This document shows, piece by piece, positions 1 through 9,200 of a DNA stretch of 27,000 nt (position 1 is its first letter; every line of letters begins with the position of its first letter). A program made the translations under genes and the position numbers. Origin of the DNA: Symbiodinium natans (Eukaryota > Sar > Dinophyceae > Suessiales > Symbiodiniaceae). The stretch lies in the NCBI GenBank assembly GCA_905221605.1, contig CAJNDS010002677.1, positions 188,001 through 215,000 on the forward strand, written 5' to 3'. The notes beneath the pieces are model-generated. The model did not search any database and was not told where the DNA came from. It worked only from the letters and a program-made list of their open reading frames with translations.

Positions 1-372
1 GAGGAACCCCAACCACCTAAAGGGCCTAACAAGCGCCAGCTTTTGCTGGCAAAAGTAGACGTCCCGGAAGCAGTAGGTGGTCATGTCTGGCAAGTCGGGG
101 GGTTGAAAACTAACAATCTTGCAATCACTTGTGCAAAGTGTAAGCTTTACCTCCAGCAGGTTCATGAGATGGATAGGCTAGAACGTTTGCTTGCGCAGCC
201 GTGCATTGACATGCCCCATAATGGTCCCCAGTTCTGGCCTACCCTTCACCCGACGCACCGGCTCAAAAATGAGGGACGTAGATGGCTGTGCTCCGGGTGC
301 CATCTTACCCTCCTCCCAGGCCATTCTCAGCCGTGTTTAGGTCTCCAGAAGCCCTGTAAAAAAACCCCATAA
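1..372 (+). pseudogene. Partial coding fragment with Cys/His knuckles, 5' end outside window
   Basis: The frame is open from base 1 to a TAA at 370-372, giving about 123 residues with no ATG near the window edge, so this is the C-terminal part of something that begins outside. It has two CxxC pairs, CAKC near 150 and CSGC near 291, and a His/Leu/Gly/Trp pattern before the second pair. That pattern resembles the repeated zinc-knuckle tails common on decayed LINE-type reverse transcriptase proteins of dinoflagellates; this is a family impression, not a match I could test. The next open stretch, at 401-664, may belong to the same old unit, but no phase-consistent splice joins them. It could instead be an exon of an unknown host gene. 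Confidence 0.3.
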
Positions 373-400
373 TAACCAAACCCTGTCCTTTCATGCCCAG

Positions 401-664
401 GCCTCGGTTTCCACGCCTCCTGGGCGGCCGGACTCTCCAGGTTCCTCGGCAGTTCTAAAGGAAGTGGCTTCCCTTCCTAAGGCTGCAGCTTTGCAAGTGC
501 CTGTAGCGGGGCCTGACGAGACAAAGGAAGCGGTTTCCCTTCCTGGCACCAGTGCACGCGACGCCGGCCCTGCCAAGGAGCCTGCCCCAAAGCCGGCGAG
601 TCGTGCAAAGAAGAAGAAAGAGCTTCCCCCGGGTCAGCAGACCCTCCGTTTCAAGAAGCACTGA
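401..664 (+). CDS. Short Lys/Pro/Ala-rich ORF, hypothetical
   Basis: An open frame of about 87 residues starts just after a possible splice acceptor (CCCAG at 396-400) and ends at TGA 662-664. The product is rich in Pro, Ala, Ser and Lys, with a KKKK run near the C-terminus, and would be a disordered basic tail. The stop overlaps an ATG (TGATG at 662-666) that opens a further frame to 1146, which has no recognisable domain. I do not recognise the protein. It may be a relic of the same element as the fragment at 1-372. Confidence that it is expressed is low. Confidence 0.2.
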   Translation, partial: ASVSTPPGRPDSPGSSAVLKEVASLPKAAALQVPVAGPDETKEAVSLPGTSARDAGPAKEPAPKPASRAKKKKELPPGQQTLRFKKH

Positions 665-672
665 TGGGGGGC

Positions 673-1768
673 TCAAAGGGCAGGGATCGTGGCCCCTTTT
701 GGCGTGAACAGCGCCAACGGATGGTTGCCAATGGTCTCCGTGAGCACTCCTACCTTCTGGCCACTTTGGCCACCTTGTTGCATTTGTATGCCTGTGGGGT
801 AGATGCCAAGGATGTTGGCATTTCAAACCTGAGCCACAGGCCGCAAGGCACGAGGTTGGTTCCCCTTCCGGCCTTCATCGATGCCAACAACTGGGGCCCC
901 TCCCAAGGGAGGCCGGAATGGACGGGCGTTTGGAGGGTAGTTGCCAAATATTGCCCCCATGATGCGGGCTACTTTAGGCATTCCAGGGGTCCACCCCAGG
1001 CGTGTTTTGACCAGATTTGCAACATCCTGGGACCCTTGGGGGGTTGTGCACCGCCCGGGCCTAGGTGTGCGGAAACCAGTGCTGCTTCACTGGGGGCATC
1101 CAGTTTCCCGGCCATTGGGCTGAGGCTGCAACTCCTTCCCTGCTGAGTCTGCTGTAAAATAGTTCCCTGTAGACGGCTTGTGGGTGCACCACATTCCCGG
1201 CTTCTGAGCTGTGGTTCTGCCGTAGCAGGGTGACCGACTGCCCGAGAGACAATGTCTCGCCCCAAAGGGGCTCCGGGCGAATTCGTTTGCATGAAGGACG
1301 CCCACTGGGTAACGCTCTGCGCTTGCTGAAGAAAAATTCACCTGTTTGCTCCGTTACCTGCGGGTGGCGGGGCGACATTTTCTGTAGGCAGGTAGTCTCT
1401 GCTGTAGATCGGTGTCCTGGTAGTTTTTCCTTTTCACTTAGCCTTGGAGCTGCGACCGTTTTGCCCGCTCGGAAAGAAAAATTCACCTGTAATGTTTGCC
1501 CAGTTGGTGCCATGTGGTGTTTGACTGTACAGAGAGAAGCATGAGAGTTTTTCTGCTGCATGACTTGGCATGAGCATGTTTGGTTTGCCCAAAGTCCCTA
1601 AAGCATGTTTGGGTTGACTGCGACGCATGTCTTGTCTTGTTGGCATGGCCTAGGATGAGTTTTGAGGCGCCTGGAACTGCTTGAGAGCAGTAGTGAAGAA
1701 GTGCGTGTCAGAACTCTGAGGTTCTGTCTTGTTGCAACTCACTCCGTGTCCCCGCCACTTCGTTCGTT
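673..1768. other. Left flank without a recognisable gene
   Basis: Several short frames are open here, but none shows a family motif. A 17-bp sequence, AAGAAAAATTCACCTGT, occurs twice (1329-1345 and 1474-1490). The stretch ends exactly where repeat A1 of the retrotransposon begins. The last bases before the element carry CGTT repeats (CGTTCGTT), and the base after the element's right end starts CGTTGG. Confidence 0.6.
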
Positions 1769-1978
1769 GCTTACTGTTCGCGAGCAAATGGTGTTTTACC
1801 GCTTGCTTCCATATCGACTCTTCGAAAAACGGTGTGGGCCGTTTGTTCGTGGTTTGCAACCCAAAAGGTTTCTGTTGCTTGTCATGCTTGAATTTTACGA
1901 ACAGCAATTTGCGGAACTTCGCTTGCTGGAGATCTGTGTTTGCAGCGCTGGCTCCACAGCTCAGTGCAAAAATTTTGA
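1769..1978 (+). repeat. Split direct repeat A1 (left terminus)
   Basis: This 210-bp segment matches A2 (10281-10490) at 209 positions by eye; the difference is GAGCAAATG here against GAGCGAATG in A2. It forms the 5' end of the element. Beyond base 1978 the two copies diverge completely. As the first transcribed segment it probably holds promoter and leader functions, but I see no distinct promoter motif. Confidence 0.95.
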
Positions 1979-2065
1979 GGCTTGGGGCCGCGTCTAATTT
2001 AGTGGCTCTGTACTGGGTGCTAAGGCTTTAGTGTCGTGCAAGCTTCCCCGCGATCGGGGGGGTGG

Positions 2066-2377
2066 ATGGATCTGTCCGCATCCAGTGTGTCCACATCGTC
2101 ATCAGACGATTTCCGTGTGCCAGTGCCTTCCTTTGTCTTTGCGCCTGTTCGCATTCGACCCCTGCACTATCACGTACCGGACCTTCAGCGCCGTGTTGCG
2201 GCACCGCCTGACATATTCAGCTACATTGTTGAACCCAGCTTCCGTGGCCTCCTCATTAGTCGGAGTGAAGGGGCCAGGTTCCTTCTCTGCCTCACGGTGT
2301 CTGACTGGAATCGGTTCGGTGCTGCTGCCCATTGGGTGCAGTCGTGTTACCGCCAGCTGCTCCCTCTCCCAGGTTGA
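2066..2377 (+). CDS. Possible small leader ORF of the retrotransposon
   Basis: ATG at 2066 opens a 103-codon frame ending in TGA at 2375-2377, only 14 nt before the recombinase ATG and in a different frame. The product starts with a Ser/Asp-rich segment, followed by a mixed hydrophobic and basic body with Arg, Trp and Phe, and reads like real protein. I recognise no family. It could be a fourth element gene, an upstream ORF that tunes recombinase translation, or chance. No homologue could be checked. Confidence 0.35.
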   Translation: MDLSASSVSTSSSDDFRVPVPSFVFAPVRIRPLHYHVPDLQRRVAAPPDIFSYIVEPSFRGLLISRSEGARFLLCLTVSDWNRFGAAAHWVQSCYRQLLPLPG

Positions 2378-2391
2378 CTTGTTTTGCTGCC

Positions 2392-4575
2392 ATGTCTACT
2401 GACAGTCTGCCGGATATAATGGGGGATGATGGTTCGGTTGGCCATGTCAGCGAAGATGATGGACCACCAGTCCTTCCTATTGCTCACTTGGAGTTGCCTC
2501 CCTTTGGGCCTAGTGTGCAGTCCTCTGGACCTTTGTTCGTGTTGCCAAGGCCGTCGGATGCGGAAGATGATGCCCTAGATTGGGGAGATGATAACTCCCC
2601 CGTCTCAGCGATGGAAGACTTCTTGGTTGAAGTCAACCCTGACATGTCTGAGCTCAGCTCTGAGCATACTTCATGCAAATCATGTGTACGTGATGACCTG
2701 CCGAGCCAGTCCGAGGAGCATGACGCCTCAGAGGCTGACCCTCAATTGTCCGAGACTGAGAAACTTCCTGTTGACGAGCCTCCGTCAAAAATGGCCCGTA
2801 CCGTGGGTGATGTGTTCGCCGACAACTTTGTGCGTTTGGCGGATGGGGGCATGTCTGATGTTGTTTTGCCTTGGGAGCTGCCTGCTGTCAGTGCAATCTT
2901 TGGTGAGTCCTCGGTGTTTTCTGAACTCAAAATGCCAACCCTTTCAATGCGTGAGACGGGGATCTGGACCCCTCAGTCGCCTCCGTGTGATCCTTTCGCT
3001 TCCTTGGATGAATCGGAGGAGCCGTTCGTGTCTGGTGACCTCGCGTCCAATGTTTTCAAGGTCCTCTCTGATGTGGACGTTGATGCCCAGCAAAGTAAAG
3101 CAGTGAGGCTTGCAGTTGATAAGTGGATTGTTATCATGCGTAGAAATCGCAAAATGCATCCGGAGTGTGAGGTTGATCCGCTGGCATTGGAGGCGTGTAT
3201 TGGGTCGAGGGCTGCAGGAACTGCCTCCAAAAGAGCGGGTAGCATCCTCACGTTCCTGAGGTGGTTTGACACAATTGTTGGTGCCAACCTCGACCCCTTC
3301 ACTGACGACATGTTCTGGAGGTACATGCAGTTCCTAGATGGCTCGCAAGCCCCGCCCTCCAAAGCTTCGTCCTTCTTGTCGGCCTTGCGTTTTGCTTACT
3401 TCGTGATGGATGTTACAAACATCCCTAACAAGCTGAGTCGCAGGTGTGTTGGTGCGGCTGAGCGTATGTTGGCCAACCTTGGGGATCTCAAGCAAGCTCC
3501 CCCACTCACTGTGGCGCAGGTCCGCACCCTTCATTCACTGTTGCATGGACAAGGTACCTCGGATTGGGATCGGGCCTTTGCTGGATATTGTCTCCTGTGC
3601 TTATATGCGCGTGCTAGACAATCTGACTTCCGTAAAGTGGCATACGTGGACGTGGATGGAGAGGGTCGTGATGGCTACGTGGTAATCCGGGTCAAGCAAC
3701 ATAAAACTGCCAGGGCAGCCAGAAGAGTTGCTCAGCTGCTCCCAATCTTGATTCCGTTGAGGGGAATCTCGGACACTGAGTGGTTTGAATCATGCAAGTG
3801 TGCCTTTGAGAAAGTTGGTCTTCTGTTGCAAGGACATGTTGGTGCTGCCCTCTTCCGTCCACCACTGGCCAATGGCGTGCTGGCTCGCAGGGCCATTACG
3901 TCGGGGGAAGTTTCCGCCTTCTTGAGGCTCGCGCTTGGTGATAATGTTGTGTCCTCGCACAGCCTGAAGAGAACTTGCATCACTTGGGCCAGCAAGGCTG
4001 GGTCCAAGAAGGAGGTGCGGTCTTGCTTAGGCAGGCATGTCACAGCTGTTGAAGGAACGGAAGCCGTGTACTCTGTTGAGCTAAGCATGGGGCCCGTGCG
4101 GGAGCTGGAAACGGTCTTGGATGCCATCAGACAGCTCGAGTTTTCTCCGGATGCAGCCCGGGGACAAATGTGGGCTTTCCCTCCTCAACCGCCTCCACCT
4201 GGCGGGCTGTTGCAGAGCAAAAGTGTGGTGTCTGTTCAGGCAAACTCTGCCGCCTCCTTGGCACCTGCGATCAAGGTTGAAAGCTCAGGTGAAGAAGAGT
4301 CATCGTCCTCCGATAGTTCGAGTGAGTCATCAGGGTCAAGTGATTCACATGCGTCGCGGGGTCCTGTGCGTGTTGACGCCCGTGTGTCTGTTCCCGGTGT
4401 GAACCCTGTGCAAGGCACTGGTACATGGGTGAAACACTCCAGATCTGGAGTTCTTCATCATGCCTATGGCGACAACATTCTAGTGTGTGGACGTCCGCGC
4501 ACGGCTATGTATGTCTTGCCTTCAGAGGAGGATCTTATGAATCCTGAGTGTCGCACATGTAAGCGCAACCTATGA
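2392..4575 (+). CDS. Tyrosine recombinase (YR) of the retrotransposon
   Basis: The protein has 727 residues from the ATG at 2392; in-frame codons further upstream lack an ATG, so this start is preferred. It should integrate the circular DNA copy by site-specific recombination in the nucleus. Residues 1-230 are acidic and Ser/Asp/Pro-rich with no known fold. About 250-390 looks like the helical core-binding domain, and 395-580 is the catalytic domain. Visible catalytic positions are R409 (RQSD), a lysine in VKQHK (K435 or K438), H523 in HSLKR, H549 in LGRH and nucleophile Y560 in AVYS. The usual HxxR arginine is replaced by K526 with R527 next to it, which is odd. The tail of about 150 residues has a Ser/Glu/Asp-rich run near 630-653 and a final CxxC. 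YR upstream of Gag is an unusual order. Confidence 0.92.
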   Translation: MSTDSLPDIMGDDGSVGHVSEDDGPPVLPIAHLELPPFGPSVQSSGPLFVLPRPSDAEDDALDWGDDNSPVSAMEDFLVEVNPDMSELSSEHTSCKSCVRDDLPSQSEEHDASEADPQLSETEKLPVDEPPSKMARTVGDVFADNFVRLADGGMSDVVLPWELPAVSAIFGESSVFSELKMPTLSMRETGIWTPQSPPCDPFASLDESEEPFVSGDLASNVFKVLSDVDVDAQQSKAVRLAVDKWIVIMRRNRKMHPECEVDPLALEACIGSRAAGTASKRAGSILTFLRWFDTIVGANLDPFTDDMFWRYMQFLDGSQAPPSKASSFLSALRFAYFVMDVTNIPNKLSRRCVGAAERMLANLGDLKQAPPLTVAQVRTLHSLLHGQGTSDWDRAFAGYCLLCLYARARQSDFRKVAYVDVDGEGRDGYVVIRVKQHKTARAARRVAQLLPILIPLRGISDTEWFESCKCAFEKVGLLLQGHVGAALFRPPLANGVLARRAITSGEVSAFLRLALGDNVVSSHSLKRTCITWASKAGSKKEVRSCLGRHVTAVEGTEAVYSVELSMGPVRELETVLDAIRQLEFSPDAARGQMWAFPPQPPPPGGLLQSKSVVSVQANSAASLAPAIKVESSGEEESSSSDSSSESSGSSDSHASRGPVRVDARVSVPGVNPVQGTGTWVKHSRSGVLHHAYGDNILVCGRPRTAMYVLPSEEDLMNPECRTCKRNL

Positions 4576-5008
4576 CGAGTTGTGGCGGGAGGACGTTTGA
4601 TCGTTTCTGATCGCTGTGATGAAGAAAAGAGTTTGCTACATGGTAGCGACCTGTGTGCCCAGGGGCTAATGTGAGGCAATGTGGACTGCAGTATGTGCTG
4701 TTGCCGGCTAAATGTCGGAGTGTTGGATTCAAGGCAAGGACATGGTCCCTTATGAGCCTTGTGGCACATGGTGCCAATGCCTAGCCAAGGGGCTTTATAG
4801 GCATTAGGGGCCCAGGGGCCATGCATGCAACATGAGTGTGGTGCATTGTGAATGCGATGTTTCAACCCAGGCTCGCAGTAGTAGAAAGCGGACATGTCAC
4901 TTGATGTACTTTGGTGTGTGGTGTTTGTTCTGTGTCTTCTTGGTGTTGCACTTTGGCGGAGTTCAAGGGTGATTTCTTCGTAGATTGGACTGCGTAGCTT
5001 CCTGTGCC
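4576..5008 (+). other. Intergenic stretch between YR and Gag ORFs
   Basis: These 433 bp are closed in all plus frames for any length and show no recognisable gene. Since Gag is not the first ORF on a transcript starting in A1, this stretch may hold a second promoter or a trans-splice acceptor for a Gag-Pol message. A pyrimidine-rich TTTGTTCTGTGTCTTCTTGG lies at about 4923-4942, some 70 nt before the Gag ATG. That role is inference. Confidence 0.4.
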
Positions 5009-6203
5009 ATGTCTTCCTTGATTGAGTCTGAGGCCCACTTCCTCCAGCGCGCCCGCGAGATCAAGTGCCCCGATGCTGTGCTAGCTGAGCTTCGAGTTGG
5101 TGGATTTACTAGCCTGGGCCACCTGGCTTATGCTGTGGGCCAGCCGGGACAGGTCATTCCCGAGTCAGCGTTCAATGCCTTCTGCACCACTACCGCACCT
5201 GGAGCCAATGCAGCGGGCAAGGCGTGCATACGCCGCCTCGTCTTTGAGGCACAAACCTTAGTGTTGGCTGACTTGCGCCTGCAAGTTTCCGATCCGGAAG
5301 GCGCCTCCAGGAAAATGCCGGAGGCGGAAAGGGAAAGGCGTTTGCAACAACTCAGAGGTCGTCTTCCAGGTGTGCTCATTGAAGGGGGCATGGAGTCTGG
5401 GAGATGTGTCTTGGAAGACTGCGTCAAGCAAGAATCTGCCAATCAGTTGAAGTACCTCAGCCCCGATCGCTGTGTTTCGCGAACACACGAAGTCACCCAC
5501 TCTAAGGGCGCATCCCGCCAGCTTGAACTTGAGAGTTCCAAACTTGTTATCAAAGAAACAGATGATGCCATGAGTATGCCAACCCATAGCGCACTGCAAG
5601 TTCAGGAGGCTCTCCGCCGCAGGGGCATCGCCTATGTGTTTGCCCAGTGCCTTTCGTTCAATGCCTACGAGAAGTACATCTCCCGCCTGTTCAGCAAATC
5701 TCCACAGGGAGCCTCCCCCGGGTTTTGCGCGTTGCTCCGTTGCACAGTTGGTGGAAGCAGACAGACAAGTGTTTGTTCGCATGATTGAACTGGGAGTCCA
5801 GCCTCGCGCTGCCGCCGATGGAAGCTTCCCTATGGATGATGCGTTGATCTCGGCGCTTGAAAGCTACCATGTTTCAATGGCCTTGATACCGCTTCCACAG
5901 AAGCAAGGCAATGGAAACAAGGAGCGCCGCGAGCTCAAGCGAAAGCTTGAGCCTGGTGACAAAAGGGTCAAGGGTGGACCCAAGGGCGGCGGCAAAGGCA
6001 AAGGCAAGTTCGCCCTCGGCGCTCGCGTCCCAAAAGAGATCCTCCAGAAAGGCGGCGTGGCCAATGCTCCCACAGGTGAGCCCTTGTGTTTCGATTACAA
6101 TCTGCATGGGGACAAGTGCAAATGTTCCGCAGCCACATGCCCTCGCAAGCACCTGTGTTGCAAGTGTTTCCAGCCGCACCCTATCAAGGATCACAAGGAG
6201 TGA
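5009..6203 (+). CDS. Gag-like protein with C-terminal Cys/His zinc cluster, read in two frames
   Basis: ATG at 5009 (GCCATGTCT, the same context as the recombinase start) opens a frame that runs to 5788. The continuation lies in the +1 frame, open from 5634 to TGA 6201-6203. Joined, they give about 397 residues. The first part is mostly helical-looking, as expected for a nucleocapsid-type protein. The second has a Gly/Lys-rich basic stretch (about 5960-6015) and then a zinc cluster at 6087-6197. That cluster begins with CFDYN, has Cys spaced roughly C-x9-C-x6-C-x3-H, and ends in HLCCKC and two more His. Such C-F-x-F/Y-N...C...C...H.C..C...H modules occur at the end of many protist Gag proteins and would bind nucleic acid. 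It should package the RNA. The frame change is either programmed or a one-base insertion. Confidence 0.82.
5715..5750 (+). promoter_or_regulatory. Region of the +1 frame change inside Gag
   Basis: Protein-like sequence switches here from frame 2 (AYEKYISRLF upstream) to frame 3 (AQLVEADRQVF downstream). The switch needs one base skipped. The likely place is CCTCCCCCGGGTTTTGCG, with a C5 and a T4 run, where dropping one base gives a smooth ...ASPGFARCSVAQ... reading. A +1 shift on a run of Pro/Gly codons would be programmed expression; a one-base homopolymer insertion would be a lesion or an assembly error. The exact slip base cannot be fixed from one copy. Confidence 0.55.
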
Positions 6204-6209
6204 CAGTCA
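6201..6209 (+). promoter_or_regulatory. Gag-Pol stop codon in a readthrough context (TGA CAG TCA)
   Basis: The Gag stop TGA is followed directly by CAGTCA, which fits the CARYYA context known from tobamovirus-type leaky stops. Pol is in the same frame and open immediately after the stop. Pol has no ATG until about 6523, inside the dioxygenase-like region. Readthrough is therefore the simplest way to make Gag-Pol. Leakiness in dinoflagellate ribosomes is untested. Confidence 0.6.
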
Positions 6210-9200
6210 GTGCCAGAGGCGGAGTTTGTTAGTTCAACGTCGGATGAGCCCGTGTTGACAGCCGTTCCGCCGCTTGTCGAAACTGGTTTTGTGGCTCCCG
6301 TTGTGGTCGGTCAATCTGTGCACAAGGTTGAGCCCCCAGTTTCCGTCACTCCTGTGTCAACCTCTCAGCTGAATTCATGTGTTGCTTGCGATGACCCTGA
6401 AGAGCTTGCTGAGCAACTTTTGCAGGGCCAGCTTATTGAACCTCAGTCTGTGCTCTCCCTGTGGGAGCTTCTTCCGCACGAAGCTCCCCATAAGGCGGCG
6501 TCGGGTAGCTCGTTTTTCACTGGCATGTTCCGGAGAGGGGGTGTGCTGGGCCTTCGGACCAACGTTTCTCGTTTCCCAAAGGTCACGCAGGCCCTCTGTG
6601 CGTTCGTTAGGCAACGACGGCCGGCTGCGGTCTTCACTTCTCTGGCCATATTTTGTGACATCCCTACTGAGCCTCACCGTGATGCCCACAATGGGCCAAC
6701 GCCCAACCTGGTTTTCAAGATCTCCGGCTTCACTGGGGGCGGTGTTTGGTGTGAAGGCCCGGGGCAAGACATTCGGCCTGTCCAAGGCTCTCCGGTCCAG
6801 GGTCGTGTGCTCACTTTCGAGGATGGCTGCCTCGAGCTGCCTGCTAAAGACCACTGGCACATGACTGAACCGTGGCAGGGCCGCCGTGTTGTCCTGGTAG
6901 CATATGCGTTGCCTCATATGCCATCAGTCAAGCTTGAGGTTCCCCAGGCCCTCCTTGAGCTTGGCTTTGCCCTGCCGCCAGCCTTCCTTCCAGCGCTGTC
7001 CGCCGTTCCGGATGTCACGAGCCTCACACCGGAGCCTACCCCAGGGCCCGCCCCGTCTGCCAGTGTGGAGTCTTCAAGGCCACCATTTATTATCGAGGTC
7101 TTCTCCGGTATGTCCAGGCTCTCGGCCTGCCTAAAACAGCTTGGGTTTGATGCTGTCGCGGTTGACCATAAACGCCTTCCCGGCGCCGCCTGTCATGTTC
7201 ATCTTATCGACTTGTGTACGACTGCGGGCGTCGAGTTGGTTCGACGGTGGCTTCTTATGCCTAACTGTGTGGGCATTTGGTTCGCTCCACCGTGTGGAAC
7301 GGCCAGCCGTGCAAGGGAAGTTCAAGGTGTTCCTGGACCCCCTCCTCTCCGCTCGGAAAAGTTTCCGAACGGATTACCACAGCTCAGTGGGCAGGCCCTC
7401 CTCCGAGTCACCTTGGCTAATCAGCTCTACGACTGTGTGTCTGACCTGGTTCTTGAGGCTGCTTCTCGCGACCTTGTCATCGGGGTGGAGAACCCCCGAC
7501 AAAGCCTTTACTGGCGCACTTCCATGTTTGCACGAATCGCGCACCTCCTTCAGTTCACTGCATTCCAAAGCTGCGCTTATGGCGGCCGTCGTCCTAAATG
7601 GACGGCTATCGCATACACTCGGGGTGCGTTTGACGGCATATGCAAATCCTGCCCGGGGCACCCTTGCGCCCCACGTCATTTGCCTTGGGGGGTGGCTCCA
7701 GACGCACCTAACGGTTTTTCCACGTCCCTGGAGGCTGCATATCCACTCCCCTTGGCCCGTGCTCTGGCCCAAGCTTTCTTTCAGGCCTGCCCGCCCCGCA
7801 CGCTCCCACCCGCAGGCCTCCAGCTGTCGCTTGTCCGTGGCCAAGTTGGTAGTCAGCCGAAGGCCTCGGTGACGGGGCCCCGTGTGCCCGAACATGCTCG
7901 CATTTTGCGAGTACGAATCCCTCCACGTGTTTCTTGTCCTGTCCCCGTGCGTGCCCGCGTTAAGAACTCGTGGCCCCTGCCACCAGTGGCCGTCTGCCCC
8001 GAACGCTCGGTGCCGGCCGAAGCCCAACTGCTACAAGTGGTCCCGGTCAAGCAGGGGAGTTCAAGTGGTGGCTCCGGTGGTTCTGAGCTCTGGAACGAGC
8101 TTGTTTGGGGTATTCCCTTTTCCCCGGAACAGTTTGTCCGTGAGGCAGTCAAGGCTGGCCATCCTAGAACTCTCGAGGTCGCCTTGCCACAGGTTCTCAA
8201 AGACGCGGTGTGCACCCATGCTTCGATGACGGAGTCGGAGCTGTGCGCGTTGAGGGCGCGACAGTTTGCAAAGTGGCTCAAGCTTGCACAAGACCTCAGA
8301 AGTGAGGAAGATGCACTGAAGGCGTCTATGCACAAACAGGTCTCGACGATTCTCAAGCCTAAGCGTCTCCTCTTGTGGAAGGCCATGATGATTGAGGCTT
8401 CCTATGATGATGTGGCCATCTTTGATGAAGTGATCTCAGGTACTAACCTGGGGGGCCCGGTGCCCGATACAGGAGTGTTCGCTCCAAAGTGCAAGCCGGC
8501 GTCGGTCACGGTTGAGCAGCTCAAAAGAGATGCCCCCACATCTAGGGCAGCCCTGTTGTCCACTATTAAGTCCCAGGGGGAGTCCCTCGATCGCGAGGTC
8601 CAAACGAAAACCCTTGAGGAGCGCGACAGGGGCTGGTTGTCCGGTCCCATCGAGGTAGACCAGCTGCCACCTGATGCCATCGTGTCTCGAAGGTTTGGGA
8701 TCGAGCAGGATGGGAAGATCAGGTTGATTGACGACTTCTCGGGGTCAGGAATCAATGGCTCCGTCGAGACATTGGAGACTGTGCGTCCCCAGACAGTTGA
8801 CGTCATCGCGGGTATGTGCCTGTCTCTGATGCGAGTGCTGCCGGGTTGTAGTCTCAAAGGAAGGTTCTATGACCTGGTCAGTGCCTATAGACAATTGGCA
8901 CTGGACCCTACGGGGGCATGGGCCTCGTACATTGGGTTGTGGGATCCTGACCTGAAGAGGGTAGTAGTGTTCCAGCTACACGCCCTCCCTTTCGGGGCTG
9001 TCAAGTCCGTGTCAACTTTTCTGCGAGCCGTTAATTCGATCTGGCACCTAGGTGCATCCTTTTTCGCCCTTTGCTGGTCCCACTACTTCGATGACTTTGT
9101 GTCGGTGGCTAAAGGCACACAGGTGGCCAATGTACACCAAACAATCACCTTGCTCTTCGCCTTGTTGGGATGGGACCTCGCCCAGGGTGGGAAGAAGGAT

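Noticed and set aside
635-664. QQTLRF near a C-terminus as a PCNA-binding peptide
   Set aside because: The two aromatic residues required by the motif are missing (K-K follows).
7086-7650. N6-adenine (Dam-type) methyltransferase as found in DIRS elements
   Set aside because: There is no DPPY/NPPY motif; PPC and ENP in order fit a C5-cytosine type better.
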